Origin: Candidatus Poribacteria bacterium
GTDB taxonomy: Bacteria; Poribacteria; WGA-4E; WGA-3G
Assembly: GCA_009841255.1 (NCBI GenBank)
Contig: VXMD01000051.1
Location: forward strand, 1-45,782
Length of the DNA: 45,782 nt
Direction of reading: 5' to 3'
Below the pieces are notes generated by a model that was not told the DNA's origin, made no database searches, and worked only from the letters and a program-made list of their open reading frames with translations. Below are positions 1 to 7,983 of this stretch, piece after piece. Both the position numbers and the translations under genes were made by a program. Position 1 is the first letter of the stretch; every line of letters begins with the position of its first letter.

Positions 1-48
1 TCCTAAGCAAGCAGTGAATTTACTGAAAAGTAATTTTTAAAACTAAAT

Positions 49-76
49 GACCCTAGATATAGGGTCGTTCGGTTTT
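49..76 (+). terminator. Possible intrinsic terminator at the left edge
   Basis: GACCCTA (49-55) and TAGGGTC (60-66) form a perfect 7-bp stem with a GATA loop, followed by a short T-containing tail (GGTTTT). It could end a rightward gene lying outside the window. The U tract is weak, so the call is tentative. Nothing else is visible in 1-214 except the palindromic repeat at 115-139. Confidence 0.35.
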
Positions 77-114
77 AAGAAATTATCGGATTTTCTGTTC
101 TTTTTTGACGATCT

Positions 115-139
115 GGTGCGGTTGGAAACCGCACCTACC
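115..139. repeat. Stem-variable palindromic repeat (copy 1)
   Basis: GTGCGGTT (116-123) pairs with AACCGCAC (127-134) around a GGA loop and is followed by CTACC. It belongs to the set of short palindromes described in the findings: the stem differs in each copy while the CTAC-containing tail is kept. It lies just downstream of the helicase stop codon. Confidence 0.6.
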
Positions 140-214
140 GGGTCTGCGGGGCATTAGAATTACCGATTTAAATAATTAAACTTCATGAAACTGCATCTAC
201 CGCGGATGGACTAA

Positions 215-3200
215 TTATGTGATAATCAACCACGTCACCAATTTGAAATTACCTGTATCTTTAGGGGCTTTGGAGGCGGGTGTAAGTCTGGCATCGCGAG
301 GACTCCCGCTTTTCAAAATTTGGCTCTGTGTCTTGGTATGCGATCGCGTGATATGCGAAATAACGGCGTCTAAAAGTGTGTTGTAATGTGTCATGTTATC
401 GCCGTATTCCGTTTCTTGGTCAAACCAGAGACACAGATCCTCTATGGCGTTCTCTTTGCCAACGGCAGATGCTTCAAACAGATCCAACACCTGTTTAGCA
501 TTGATACACCCGTAACGGATATCCCCACTGTTTCGGATGTAAACGGCATAGTAAGGATGGATGGGACTGGCAGTTTTCTGCTGTTTATCTGTGCTTGCGT
601 TTGTTTGTTGAAGAAAGAAGATGACGCCGTTTTCTGTGGGATTGTTTTCGTTGTTGGTAACGGCATAAGCACCATCGGGTGTTGCCTCAAGTTTTGCCCT
701 GTTTCTTTCGAGATACTTGAGGAGTTGTGCGAAGAAATAATCCAACGTAAAGTCGCTCATGACTACACCGTCAGAGAGGTCATCTAAATCGAGCACCTCT
801 TCACGGAGTTGCTTCAATTGCTCGTCGCGGAAGTTGAGTTCCATCTGTGCCTGTTCGTAAGCCCATTCGTTCAACGGATCGTCATCGCCGCTTGCGGTGG
901 CATCAGCGAGTGCCATGCGAGACTCAACGCGATTGCGTAAACGGAGATAGACCTCCATGTCTTCTGTGGGCCAATAGTTAATCATCTTGACCGAAATGTT
1001 ATTGCTCCCGATCCTGTCAATCCGCCCGAACCGTTGAATGATGCGGACGGGATTCCAGTGTATATCGTAGTTTAGGACGGTATCGCAATCCTGAAGATTT
1101 TGTCCCTCTGAGATACAGTCTGTCGCAATAATCAGATCTATCGTGTCGCTGACCTCATCAGAACGTCCTCTTGCGCGGGGTGCAAAATTCGTGAGGATAT
1201 CGTTGAATTTATTTTCTCCGCAGGTCGTTCGCGTGCTATCTCCAGAAACCAGTGCTATATTCAGATCTAATTCCGATGTGAGTTCAGATAAGTTATCATA
1301 GAGATATTCTGCCGTATCCTTGAAGGTCGTAAAGATAAGCAACTTGCGATTGGGGTTTTCGTCCTTATCTTTTACAGGGTTTAGTACCTTGTCTCGGATA
1401 TGCTTTTTAATCTCTTTCAGTTTTCCATCTCTTTCCGGTGTAATGGACTTGACTTTATGCCATGCAGCGGTTAAGGTCTGTTTATCCTTGATAATGTCCT
1501 GTTTCCATCGGATGCAATCCAATTCTTTGAGATGGTAGGGATTTCTGGCACGATTGATTAAAAATTCCTCATCGTCTTCATCGTCATCCGGGAGGACATC
1601 TGCGCCTGCGTCCGCTATATTGCTGTTTTTCTGAAAGCGGTCAATCTTGTTGAGCATCTCATCGTGTTTGTCGATGGTGCGTTCAAGTGTTTCAGAGAGG
1701 GAGTAAGCCGAACTTTCCAGCCGTTTGAGGAAGTTGGTCTGCATCATGCCGATGAGGAATTTCTCACGGTCCGCCTGATTGAAACGGAACCGCTCTTTCT
1801 CATCTGCCAACCGCTGCTTGGCTGTTTCTGCTACAACGTAACTTGAAGGTCTATAGATGGACAACTCAAAATCACCTATCTGATCCGCCAACGCTTTATA
1901 TGAAAGTTCACCGGATAGGTCGGTAGGTGGGTGGCAATTGACTGGATCCAGTTGCGTGGGGAATTCACCAATTTTTTCTATTTCTTCGGCATAGTATTTT
2001 ATGATATGCCTTCGGGAACGCGCGATAGAAACGCCACCGAGCAGTTGGAAAAATTCGGAGCCTAACGTATTAAATAATTCTGTCTTATCTCTTGTGCCAT
2101 CTTTAGGTGAATTTTCCTCCCACGTCTTGAAGGCTTTTTGTGCCTGTCGTATTAAAGTGCGGATATTGCTGACCCCCAGACTGTTTCTAAAGACATCCTC
2201 GCGTTTTTCTGTCATGAGATATATCTGATTGCGGAGGTCGGTGAGTGAAGTATTCACGGGTGTGGCGGAGAGCATCAGCACTTTGGTTTTTGTGCCTGCC
2301 TTGATAACTTCTTCTAAGAGGCGGGAATAACGGCTATGGCGGAGGTTGCCATCTTTGTCCTCACGGGGTTTGGTATCGTTTCGGAAGTTATGGGATTCGT
2401 CGATAACAATCAGATCAAAATTCTGCCAATTGAAATTAACAAGATCGATGTCTCCGGATTTACCTGTATGACGGGACAGGTCGGTGTGTGAGAGTAAGGT
2501 GTATCCAAATTTATCATCAAGGAACTCATTAGAGGCTTGTGAATTATAAGCGGGATAGAGTGCCCAATTTTCTCGGAGTTTTTTGGGGCAAAGCACAAGC
2601 ACGCGTTCGTTTCGCAATTCAAAGAACTTTATCACGGCGAGTGCCGTATATGTTTTTCCTAACCCGACGCTATCAGCTAAAATACAACCGTTGTGTCGCA
2701 ACAGCCGAGCAATAACACTTTTCGCGCCCTCTTTTTGAAAGTCGTATAACTTGTCCCAAATTTTTGTGTCGTATAGATGGACATCCTCAAGGGTCTGTTC
2801 GTTCGTTTTTCGGGTCTCAATTTCTTCACGGAAAAGTTCGTAGAGGGTTTTGTAATAGACGAGTTCGGGCGGGTAGTCTTGCCCTATCTGCTTCAGTTTT
2901 GCGAGGACTTTATTTTTCACATCTTCAACGAGTTCATCGTTATTCCAGAGTTCATCAAACCACGCCTTGAGGTCAGTCCGGTCTCGGTCGCTATCGACCT
3001 CAAGATTAAGTTCGATGTTGCTGTTACTTGAACTGAGTCCGAGTCCGCGCACCGTAAAGTTGGAGCTACCGAGAATTGCTTTGTCAACGCCGTTATTGGC
3101 GATGTGGTACATTTTTCCGTGTATCAGATTTGATTCGCGGGTTGTGCGGATTTCTACCTTCTCTTTTATCCATTTGGCACACGCTTTGGCAATCGGTTTC

Positions 3201-3493
3201 TGTCGGAGTTGCTGGTTGAGTGCTAAACCTGTATCCGTTATGTCAAACGCTTTTTGATCTGTATTGTTCGGATCCATACGTTTGACAAAATCGGGGTCTC
3301 CAAAAAGGAAACGGAGTTCCTCTATTTTATCCATGGCGTGTTGCATCTTTTCGTAGGCATAGATGGTGAAGTAGGCGGATACGATGGAGAGTGCGGAACC
3401 GTTCTTAATTTCCTGTTCTAAAAAATCGTGGACTGTTTCACGGAGAAGGTTATCTCGGATACCGGATTTTAGGGATGCGTTTTTGTTTGACAT
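215..3493 (-). CDS. PLD-domain SNF2-type helicase (1092 aa)
   Basis: This is a large nucleic-acid-dependent ATPase with an N-terminal phospholipase-D-like nuclease domain. The PLD part shows H125-x-K127 followed by GSSN at 142-145, the usual HKD-type signature. The SNF2 part shows Walker A GLGKT near 277-281, DESH at 365-368, SATPVN at 409-414 and a C-terminal helicase lobe with a QRFGRIDRIGS motif VI. The start ATG at 3493 is preceded by AAGG, which overlaps the stop codon of the upstream Uma2-type nuclease gene, so the two genes (gap 13 bp) should be one transcript. Helicases with PLD nuclease domains occur in anti-phage and DNA-repair loci (for example the separate SNF2 and PLD proteins of DISARM). 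The role here is inferred; no methyltransferase or other defence partner is visible, and the left neighbour is outside the window. Confidence 0.85.
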   Translation of the reverse strand: MSNKNASLKSGIRDNLLRETVHDFLEQEIKNGSALSIVSAYFTIYAYEKMQHAMDKIEELRFLFGDPDFVKRMDPNNTDQKAFDITDTGLALNQQLRQKPIAKACAKWIKEKVEIRTTRESNLIHGKMYHIANNGVDKAILGSSNFTVRGLGLSSSNSNIELNLEVDSDRDRTDLKAWFDELWNNDELVEDVKNKVLAKLKQIGQDYPPELVYYKTLYELFREEIETRKTNEQTLEDVHLYDTKIWDKLYDFQKEGAKSVIARLLRHNGCILADSVGLGKTYTALAVIKFFELRNERVLVLCPKKLRENWALYPAYNSQASNEFLDDKFGYTLLSHTDLSRHTGKSGDIDLVNFNWQNFDLIVIDESHNFRNDTKPREDKDGNLRHSRYSRLLEEVIKAGTKTKVLMLSATPVNTSLTDLRNQIYLMTEKREDVFRNSLGVSNIRTLIRQAQKAFKTWEENSPKDGTRDKTELFNTLGSEFFQLLGGVSIARSRRHIIKYYAEEIEKIGEFPTQLDPVNCHPPTDLSGELSYKALADQIGDFELSIYRPSSYVVAETAKQRLADEKERFRFNQADREKFLIGMMQTNFLKRLESSAYSLSETLERTIDKHDEMLNKIDRFQKNSNIADAGADVLPDDDEDDEEFLINRARNPYHLKELDCIRWKQDIIKDKQTLTAAWHKVKSITPERDGKLKEIKKHIRDKVLNPVKDKDENPNRKLLIFTTFKDTAEYLYDNLSELTSELDLNIALVSGDSTRTTCGENKFNDILTNFAPRARGRSDEVSDTIDLIIATDCISEGQNLQDCDTVLNYDIHWNPVRIIQRFGRIDRIGSNNISVKMINYWPTEDMEVYLRLRNRVESRMALADATASGDDDPLNEWAYEQAQMELNFRDEQLKQLREEVLDLDDLSDGVVMSDFTLDYFFAQLLKYLERNRAKLEATPDGAYAVTNNENNPTENGVIFFLQQTNASTDKQQKTASPIHPYYAVYIRNSGDIRYGCINAKQVLDLFEASAVGKENAIEDLCLWFDQETEYGDNMTHYNTLLDAVISHITRSHTKTQSQILKSGSPRDARLTPASKAPKDTGNFKLVTWLIIT

Positions 3494-3506
3494 GGATGTC
3501 TCAACC

Positions 3507-4124
3507 TTAATCAGGAAACGTAACGCGTTCGTAGATTTCCTGCAAGGGCAGTTCGCAGTCGATGGAGGTCAGGGACAGATTTTCTGCCAGTTCTTGGAAA
3601 TCGGTGAAGATCCAGTCCGTCCCTGTAACGGGTGGGGTCCCTTGTATTTCTTGGCGACGGTAATGTTCAACAAGAATCTGGTTTTGGGCGACGAGGACGT
3701 ATTCCTGCAATGATGGAAGTTGTCGGTAATGCGCGAATTTCTCGCGTCGATCGTAGACTTCAGTTGAAGGTGAAAGGACTTCTACCAAGATAATGGGGTT
3801 GAGAAGTGTGTCGAAGACATTGTCTGCAAAGCGCGGTTCTTCGCAAACGACAACGACATCAGGATAGAAGTAGGAGGTTGTCGTAGGGGTGCTCACGCGC
3901 ATCTCGTTCGCATAGGTTTCACACCTGCTGCCTCTTAATAAAGTGCGGAGTTCACCAGATATATTCCCTGTAATCAGATTATGGGCGCGACTCGCGCCGG
4001 ACATCGCGATTAACTCGCCGTTGATGTACTCGTGTCTGATTATTTTTGTGTCTGGGAGTGCCTTGCGTTCAAAAGCGATGTATTCCTCGGGGGTAAGGCG
4101 TGTGTGTGCCGCAGGAGTTGTCAT
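3507..4124 (-). CDS. Uma2 family (DUF820) PD-(D/E)XK endonuclease-like protein
   Basis: A 205-aa protein with the Uma2/DUF820 layout: an N-terminal LTPEEYIAFE segment, HEYINGE, then PDVVVVCEE and ILVEVLSPST, which carry the acidic residues of the restriction-endonuclease fold. I chose the ATG at 4124 because GGAGG lies 5 nt upstream. ATG codons further upstream in frame give an unsupported N-terminal extension. The stop codon overlaps the Shine-Dalgarno of the downstream helicase gene. The family is very common in cyanobacteria, Planctomycetes and Poribacteria; its cellular function is not settled. Pairing with a helicase/nuclease is suggestive but not proof of a common job. Confidence 0.8.
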   Translation of the reverse strand: MTTPAAHTRLTPEEYIAFERKALPDTKIIRHEYINGELIAMSGASRAHNLITGNISGELRTLLRGSRCETYANEMRVSTPTTTSYFYPDVVVVCEEPRFADNVFDTLLNPIILVEVLSPSTEVYDRREKFAHYRQLPSLQEYVLVAQNQILVEHYRRQEIQGTPPVTGTDWIFTDFQELAENLSLTSIDCELPLQEIYERVTFPD

Positions 4125-4287
4125 GATGTCCTCCATTGATGTGTTGATGGCTTGCATTATAGCGTAACGCTGAGAGGATGTCAAGGATTTTGCAAACCGA
4201 GAATTGCAGGATGAGAACCCCGTGCTTCAGCTTGTGCTTTTCAATTTCATTGTAAATATCAGGAGGGAATAGGACATGGAAACAAAA

Positions 4288-4318
4288 TGCCGCCGGTGTC
4301 AAAAAGACACTCGCGGCA
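4288..4318 (-). terminator. Hairpin terminator below the small exported gene
   Basis: On the minus strand TGCCGC (rc 4313-4318) and GTGTC pair with GACAC and GCGGCA around a T5 loop, followed by TTTTG. The position, about 100 bp past the stop of the minus-strand gene ending at 4417, fits termination of that gene. The rest of 4125-4416 shows no convincing coding sequence. Confidence 0.45.
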
Positions 4319-4416
4319 CTTTGGTTAGGGAAACTTGGATTCTCTATCTCTAAGAGTTGCTAATTATGCAGGAGGCCCCGCAGGTAGGAGAAAGGAATAG
4401 AATGGCACCCAATTAT

Positions 4417-4811
4417 CTAACGGCACCGCCAGTGGGATCGGTCTAGGTTGATGCGTTCGTAAATCCTTGAACTATTATAAGTGCTGTCAACACTATGCGA
4501 TGTATGCACAGTTCCCCTTTCATAGCGAATTATTTCGGGGATGTAAGATCCCTTAGGAAGACCGTCACGATGAACTTTGTAAACAGGCACGTTTACCTCT
4601 GTATCAGGCGGGTGATCGAAATTATACGTAGTTTCTTGTGTGCCTGATTCAGAATGGGCTAAGATACCTCCGCAGTAGTAATCACGTTGGTAAGGTTGCC
4701 TATGTACTCTGGTAGGATGTGCATCTGTCGTGTTAATGCCAACAAATGAAGGTGCCACGAAAGTAAAACAAAAATGAGGAGTGTTAAGCCTCCATGATAT
4801 TTTTTTAACAT
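4417..4811 (-). pseudogene. Small exported protein with an apparent frameshift
   Basis: An ATG at 4811, with AGGAG 9 nt upstream, opens a frame encoding a signal-peptide-like start (MLKKYHGGLTLLIFVLLS) but runs to a stop after 50 codons. A second frame, open from about 4760 to 4417, continues as FVAPSFVGINTTDAHP and gives a plausible 110-residue secreted body with two adjacent Tyr and a Cys (RDYYCGG). One extra base near 4760-4765 would join them into a normal precursor with a cleavage region. The unbroken alternative is a GTG start at 4758 without signal peptide and without a good ribosome-binding site. I read this as a frameshifted (or mis-sequenced) exported protein of unknown function. 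Confidence 0.5.
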
Positions 4812-4905
4812 TGTTAGGTTCTCCTTATAGAGATGGGAAGGTGAAAGTGAGGTTGCGTCTCATATTGACGGGCAGTTTTAGGATTCACCTCCTAGTTAGA
4901 TACAT

Positions 4906-4931
4906 TGCTGGGCCTAATGTCCGGTCCAGCA
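4906..4931. other. Intergenic hairpin
   Basis: TGCTGGGCC (4906-4914) and GGTCCAGCA (4923-4931) pair over 8 of 9 positions. It lies between the lipoprotein gene ending at 4996 and the start of the next minus-strand gene at 4811. There is no U tract, so it may be an mRNA-stabilising or processing structure rather than a terminator. Confidence 0.4.
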
Positions 4932-4995
4932 TACTTCGTTTATGGATTCCATTATAAAGGATACATAATTCCTCATCAATTTGATCGAAAATGAA

Positions 4996-5946
4996 TTACG
5001 CATTATCATCAATCCGATCCATGAGATGGAATGGAATTCCCTCCGCTTTTGCCTTTCGGAATTGTGTGAGTCTGAGCCGTGTTAATTCATTCACTTTAAT
5101 TTTCAATTGATCTTGTGCTTCAAGAAAAGCGTATTCTTCATCAAGTGGAAATATAAACTCTTGCTTTGCTGCTAAACCTCTCATTTGGCTGTATGCCTGA
5201 AGAAAAGTGTGGCATTCTGCATCGGTTCTCGGTAACCCCAGTTCCAATTTGCGTATAAAATCCGCAACGACCTTAACTTGTGGCGTATCCCCGAGCTCTG
5301 CAATAAGTTGAGCGCGATAGCGTTTAGCCCACGCTTCAGGGTCCTCTTTTCTCAGTTTATCCAGCTCAAGTCCCCCAATTGGTTCTGGCTTCTTGGCATC
5401 TTCAAGGGCACGCCGATTGACTTCGTTCGGGAAGAGAAAATATTGTGCCTCAAAATATGCGATGAATGTCTCACGTGTTACCGTTTTTACGCCTAAGGGA
5501 CTTAGCAGATGGAAATCTGCCCGAATGTGAACCTGCGGTATGTCCCCGAACTGTCTAATGAGTTGGGCACGTTCATATTCGGCATGTAAGATAGGATCCG
5601 TTGTCTCGTGCCAGTTTGGAGGAATATCTATTTTCCCTCTACTGAGCAAGAAGCGGGTGTATGCAGCGCGTAAGACTGGGTCTTTTTCCGTCTCCCAGTT
5701 GAGAGGAATATGCATTTCCCGAGAGGTGAGTTGTTTATAGATGGATTTAACGCGTAATAAGATGGGTTCCGTTTCTTGGAGGCTGTCAACAGGTAAGTTG
5801 GGTGTTACGATTGAATTGAAGGGCTCCGTTGCTTCTGTTTCCTTATCTTCTATATCTCCACAGCCAAGAAAGAGACACAGACCGAGGCTGCATACGAAAT
5901 AAAATCTCAAAATTCTGAGTAGAGGTAAGGTGAAGATATTTTTCAT
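4996..5946 (-). CDS. Lipoprotein with repeated RAQLI-FGD-PQVH modules, unknown function
   Basis: 316 aa with an N-terminal hydrophobic segment and lipobox LFLGC, so a lipid-anchored envelope protein. The body contains at least two copies of a module reading roughly PPNWHxTxDPxxxxxYxRAQLIxxFGDxPQVH, near residues 110-146 and 210-240, each followed by a helical TFxxAYFEAQYxxxP-like stretch. The same module occurs in the upstream protein (5943-6605). The two genes overlap by 4 bp (ATGA), so they are translationally coupled and probably act together at the envelope. I do not recognise the family. Related architecture without catalytic motifs suggests a structural or binding role. Confidence 0.7.
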   Translation of the reverse strand: MKNIFTLPLLRILRFYFVCSLGLCLFLGCGDIEDKETEATEPFNSIVTPNLPVDSLQETEPILLRVKSIYKQLTSREMHIPLNWETEKDPVLRAAYTRFLLSRGKIDIPPNWHETTDPILHAEYERAQLIRQFGDIPQVHIRADFHLLSPLGVKTVTRETFIAYFEAQYFLFPNEVNRRALEDAKKPEPIGGLELDKLRKEDPEAWAKRYRAQLIAELGDTPQVKVVADFIRKLELGLPRTDAECHTFLQAYSQMRGLAAKQEFIFPLDEEYAFLEAQDQLKIKVNELTRLRLTQFRKAKAEGIPFHLMDRIDDNA

Positions 5947-6605
5947 TTTTCACTCCTGAAAATGATTCGTACGCCTTCTGCTTTCTCCTTTCGCAGGGTT
6001 TCCAGTGTCCGTAATGTTGTTTCGCTCGGCCAGAGATGGTATTGTGCTTCAAGGAAGGTAATGTATTCCTCTGCATCTCTTATGGGAATTCCTTGCCTTC
6101 TTTCGCGCTCCCACCCTACGAAAATGTGAACTTGTGGGATGTCTCCGAACTGTTTGATAAGTTGCGCGCGGAGATATTGGATGTATAACTCGGGATCTTC
6201 TGTTTTGTGCCAGTTTGGGGGTGGGTATGTTTCAGTTTCTGTACTCTTGGAAGGTTCCGCTGGTTGTGTATAAGTTTGTTTCCACGGATCTGTCTTAGAA
6301 TCCGAAACACCAAACCCATCCTCCTCTCGCCAGTCATATCCTTCGCTGCTTGGGGTAACCTCCAGAACGTGGGAGTGAGGCATAGTGTCATGGGAATACT
6401 CATGATTGTGTTCAGACTCAGGCTCAAGTGCAGCGTTTTCTACATCTGTCTGTGCCTGTTTCTGTTTTAGTGAAGGCTGCGTTACCTTGTAGATGATTAC
6501 CGGTTCCTGTGGTGAATTGTTGTTTAAAAAGAGGAAAGCACCGGTGCCAAGGATAACCAATCCCAGAATAATAACAGGTTTCCGGTTTTTTTGTAAAAAA
6601 GGCAT
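5943..6605 (-). CDS. Membrane-anchored paralogue of the downstream lipoprotein
   Basis: 220 aa. A short basic N-terminus and one transmembrane helix (about residues 10-27, VIILGLVILGTGAFLFL) are followed by a low-complexity, His/Glu-rich linker and one copy of the PPNWHKTEDP-RAQLIKQFGDIPQVH module near 150-180. It ends in a helical region with TFLEAQYHLWP. The first gene of a two-gene operon, it overlaps the next gene by 4 bp. Function unknown; the shared module argues for a duplicated gene pair with different anchors, helix here and lipid there. Confidence 0.65.
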   Translation of the reverse strand: MPFLQKNRKPVIILGLVILGTGAFLFLNNNSPQEPVIIYKVTQPSLKQKQAQTDVENAALEPESEHNHEYSHDTMPHSHVLEVTPSSEGYDWREEDGFGVSDSKTDPWKQTYTQPAEPSKSTETETYPPPNWHKTEDPELYIQYLRAQLIKQFGDIPQVHIFVGWERERRQGIPIRDAEEYITFLEAQYHLWPSETTLRTLETLRKEKAEGVRIIFRSEK

Positions 6606-6988
6606 AAACTTCTCCTATACTCCTTGTGATCACATATTCGTAGGATTCCAGTCCTTTTTAAATTCTCAGGACGGACGCAAAAAGAGTATCTTCCATGTAT
6701 AATAGCGTTCGCACGTGTAGAAATCCGTATCAAATCGGATGTCTGCGGTGGAGACCTAAACTAAAGTTTATGCTACAGTGCGTAAGTCCTAATCATAATA
6801 TCAAGATGTGACTTTTTTTTGCAAAAAAAAATGACAAATTTATCACAAATCCAGGAATTACCGCCATTTTTGTTTACACGCCACAACTTTGGAGACGAAG
6901 ACGCAAACATTTTCCTATAGACATCTCTTCTACTTATGATATACTATTTGCAGAAATCGAAAGTGTTTTGCTGTTTAAGGAGATTGGC
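6606..6988. other. Long divergent intergenic region
   Basis: 383 bp without a gene, between a minus-strand operon and the plus-strand lactonase gene. It is AT-rich and contains a perfect T8GCA8 palindrome (6813-6830) that could bend DNA or extrude. A possible minus-strand -10 box (TATTAT) lies near 6700. The plus-strand promoter is listed separately. I see no RNA gene or repeat of the families found elsewhere in the window. Confidence 0.4.
6918..6945 (+). promoter_or_regulatory. Sigma-70-like promoter of the SMP-30-like gene
   Basis: TAGACA (6918-6923), 16 bp, TATACT (6940-6945): one mismatch in each box from consensus. Transcription would begin about 6952, giving a leader of some 37 nt before the ATG at 6989, with AAGGAG at 6977-6982 as ribosome-binding site. 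Confidence 0.55.
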
Positions 6989-7957
6989 ATGCGTACAGAA
7001 AGAAAATGGGACGGATCGATTGTCCGCTATCCAGACCCCGCGATTGAGGCGCTGGATCCACGTTTCGGGAAATATACAATCGGGAATTCTGTTGTGGAGC
7101 GGTTGTGGACAGGCTCGCGTTGGGCAGAGGGCCCCGCCTGGTTCGGTGATGGTGGGTATCTGCTCTGGAGCGATATTCCGAACAACCGGATTCTGAAATG
7201 GGAGGAATCCACCGGCGACGTGAGCGTCTATCGCAAACCGTCCAACTATACCAACGGACACACCCGCGATCGGCAGGGCAGGCTCATCAGTTGTGAACAC
7301 GGTGCACGGCGTGTCACACGCACTGAATACGACGGAACGATTACCGTGCTGATGGACCACTACGACGGTAAGCCGCTCAACGCACCGAACGATGTGGCAG
7401 TGCATCCAGATGGGCATATCTGGTTTACGGATCCCGGATACGGGATTATGCTCAACTATGAGGGACACGTCGCCGAATTTGAGTTGCCGACCTGCGTGTA
7501 TCGTCTCAATCCTGATACGGGAGAAGCAACCGTCGCGACGGATGAACTCGAAAAACCGAACGGTATCTGCTTTTCACCCGACTATGAAAAACTCTATCTC
7601 GTGGATACCGGTGTTACGCATAAAGAGGGAACGCCACGCCACCTCTTTGTCTATGATGTGATAGATGGTGAGCGGTTAGGCGAGCAAGAGGTGTTCTGTG
7701 ATACATCGCCCGGTATTGCTGACGGTATTCGGTGTGATGTTGACGGAAATCTATGGGCAAGCGCAGGTTGGGTTGGCGACGGATACGATGGCGTGCATGT
7801 CTTCGCACCAGACGGAACACGTATCGGGCAAATTCACCTCCCAGAAATTTGTGCAAACCTCTGCTTCGGTGGGGTCAAGAGAAACAGATTGTTTATGATG
7901 GGGAGCCAGTCTCTCTACGCAGTTTATGTGGAGGCGCAGGGAGTTCCGTATTTTTAA
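6989..7957 (+). CDS. SMP-30/gluconolactonase/LRE family protein
   Basis: 322 aa, a six-bladed beta-propeller of the SMP-30/gluconolactonase group, predicted to hydrolyse sugar lactones or related esters using one divalent metal. Visible landmarks are AEGPAWFGDGGYLLWSDI, YTNGHTRDRQGRLISCEHG, LNAPNDVAVHPDGHIWFTDP, KPNGICFSPDYEKLYLVDTG and GIADGIRCDVDGNLWAS; the Glu of AEGPAW, the Asn of NAPND and the Asp of ADGI are the expected metal ligands. No signal peptide is seen, so it is likely cytoplasmic. I chose the ATG at 6989 because AAGGAG lies 6 nt upstream; an in-frame TTG at 6968 lacks this. The gene ends just before a short palindromic repeat that separates it from the methyltransferase gene. 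Confidence 0.85.
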   Translation: MRTERKWDGSIVRYPDPAIEALDPRFGKYTIGNSVVERLWTGSRWAEGPAWFGDGGYLLWSDIPNNRILKWEESTGDVSVYRKPSNYTNGHTRDRQGRLISCEHGARRVTRTEYDGTITVLMDHYDGKPLNAPNDVAVHPDGHIWFTDPGYGIMLNYEGHVAEFELPTCVYRLNPDTGEATVATDELEKPNGICFSPDYEKLYLVDTGVTHKEGTPRHLFVYDVIDGERLGEQEVFCDTSPGIADGIRCDVDGNLWASAGWVGDGYDGVHVFAPDGTRIGQIHLPEICANLCFGGVKRNRLFMMGSQSLYAVYVEAQGVPYF

Positions 7958-7959
7958 TC

Positions 7960-7983
7960 GGGATTACAAATCCCTCCTACAGG
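7960..7983. repeat. Stem-variable palindromic repeat (copy 2)
   Basis: GGGATT-ACA-AATCCC (7960-7974) followed by TCCTACAGG. The loop and tail are identical to the copy at 8821-8844 although the stem is unrelated. The ATG of the following gene begins immediately after the tail. Confidence 0.7.

Noticed and set aside
386-787. 133-residue open frame on the plus strand opposite the helicase
   Set aside because: It is antisense to a clear helicase gene, has no ribosome-binding site and no recognisable domain.
4840-4875. 12-codon leader peptide upstream of the frameshifted exported gene
   Set aside because: A short ATG frame (MRRNLTFTFPSL) ends at the next gene's ribosome-binding site, but its own AGGAGGTG is more than 20 nt away, so translation is not supported.
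7753-7983. Long N-terminal extension of the zinc-ribbon methyltransferase
   Set aside because: It overlaps the lactonase gene in another frame and reads through a palindromic repeat; the zinc ribbon marks the real beginning.
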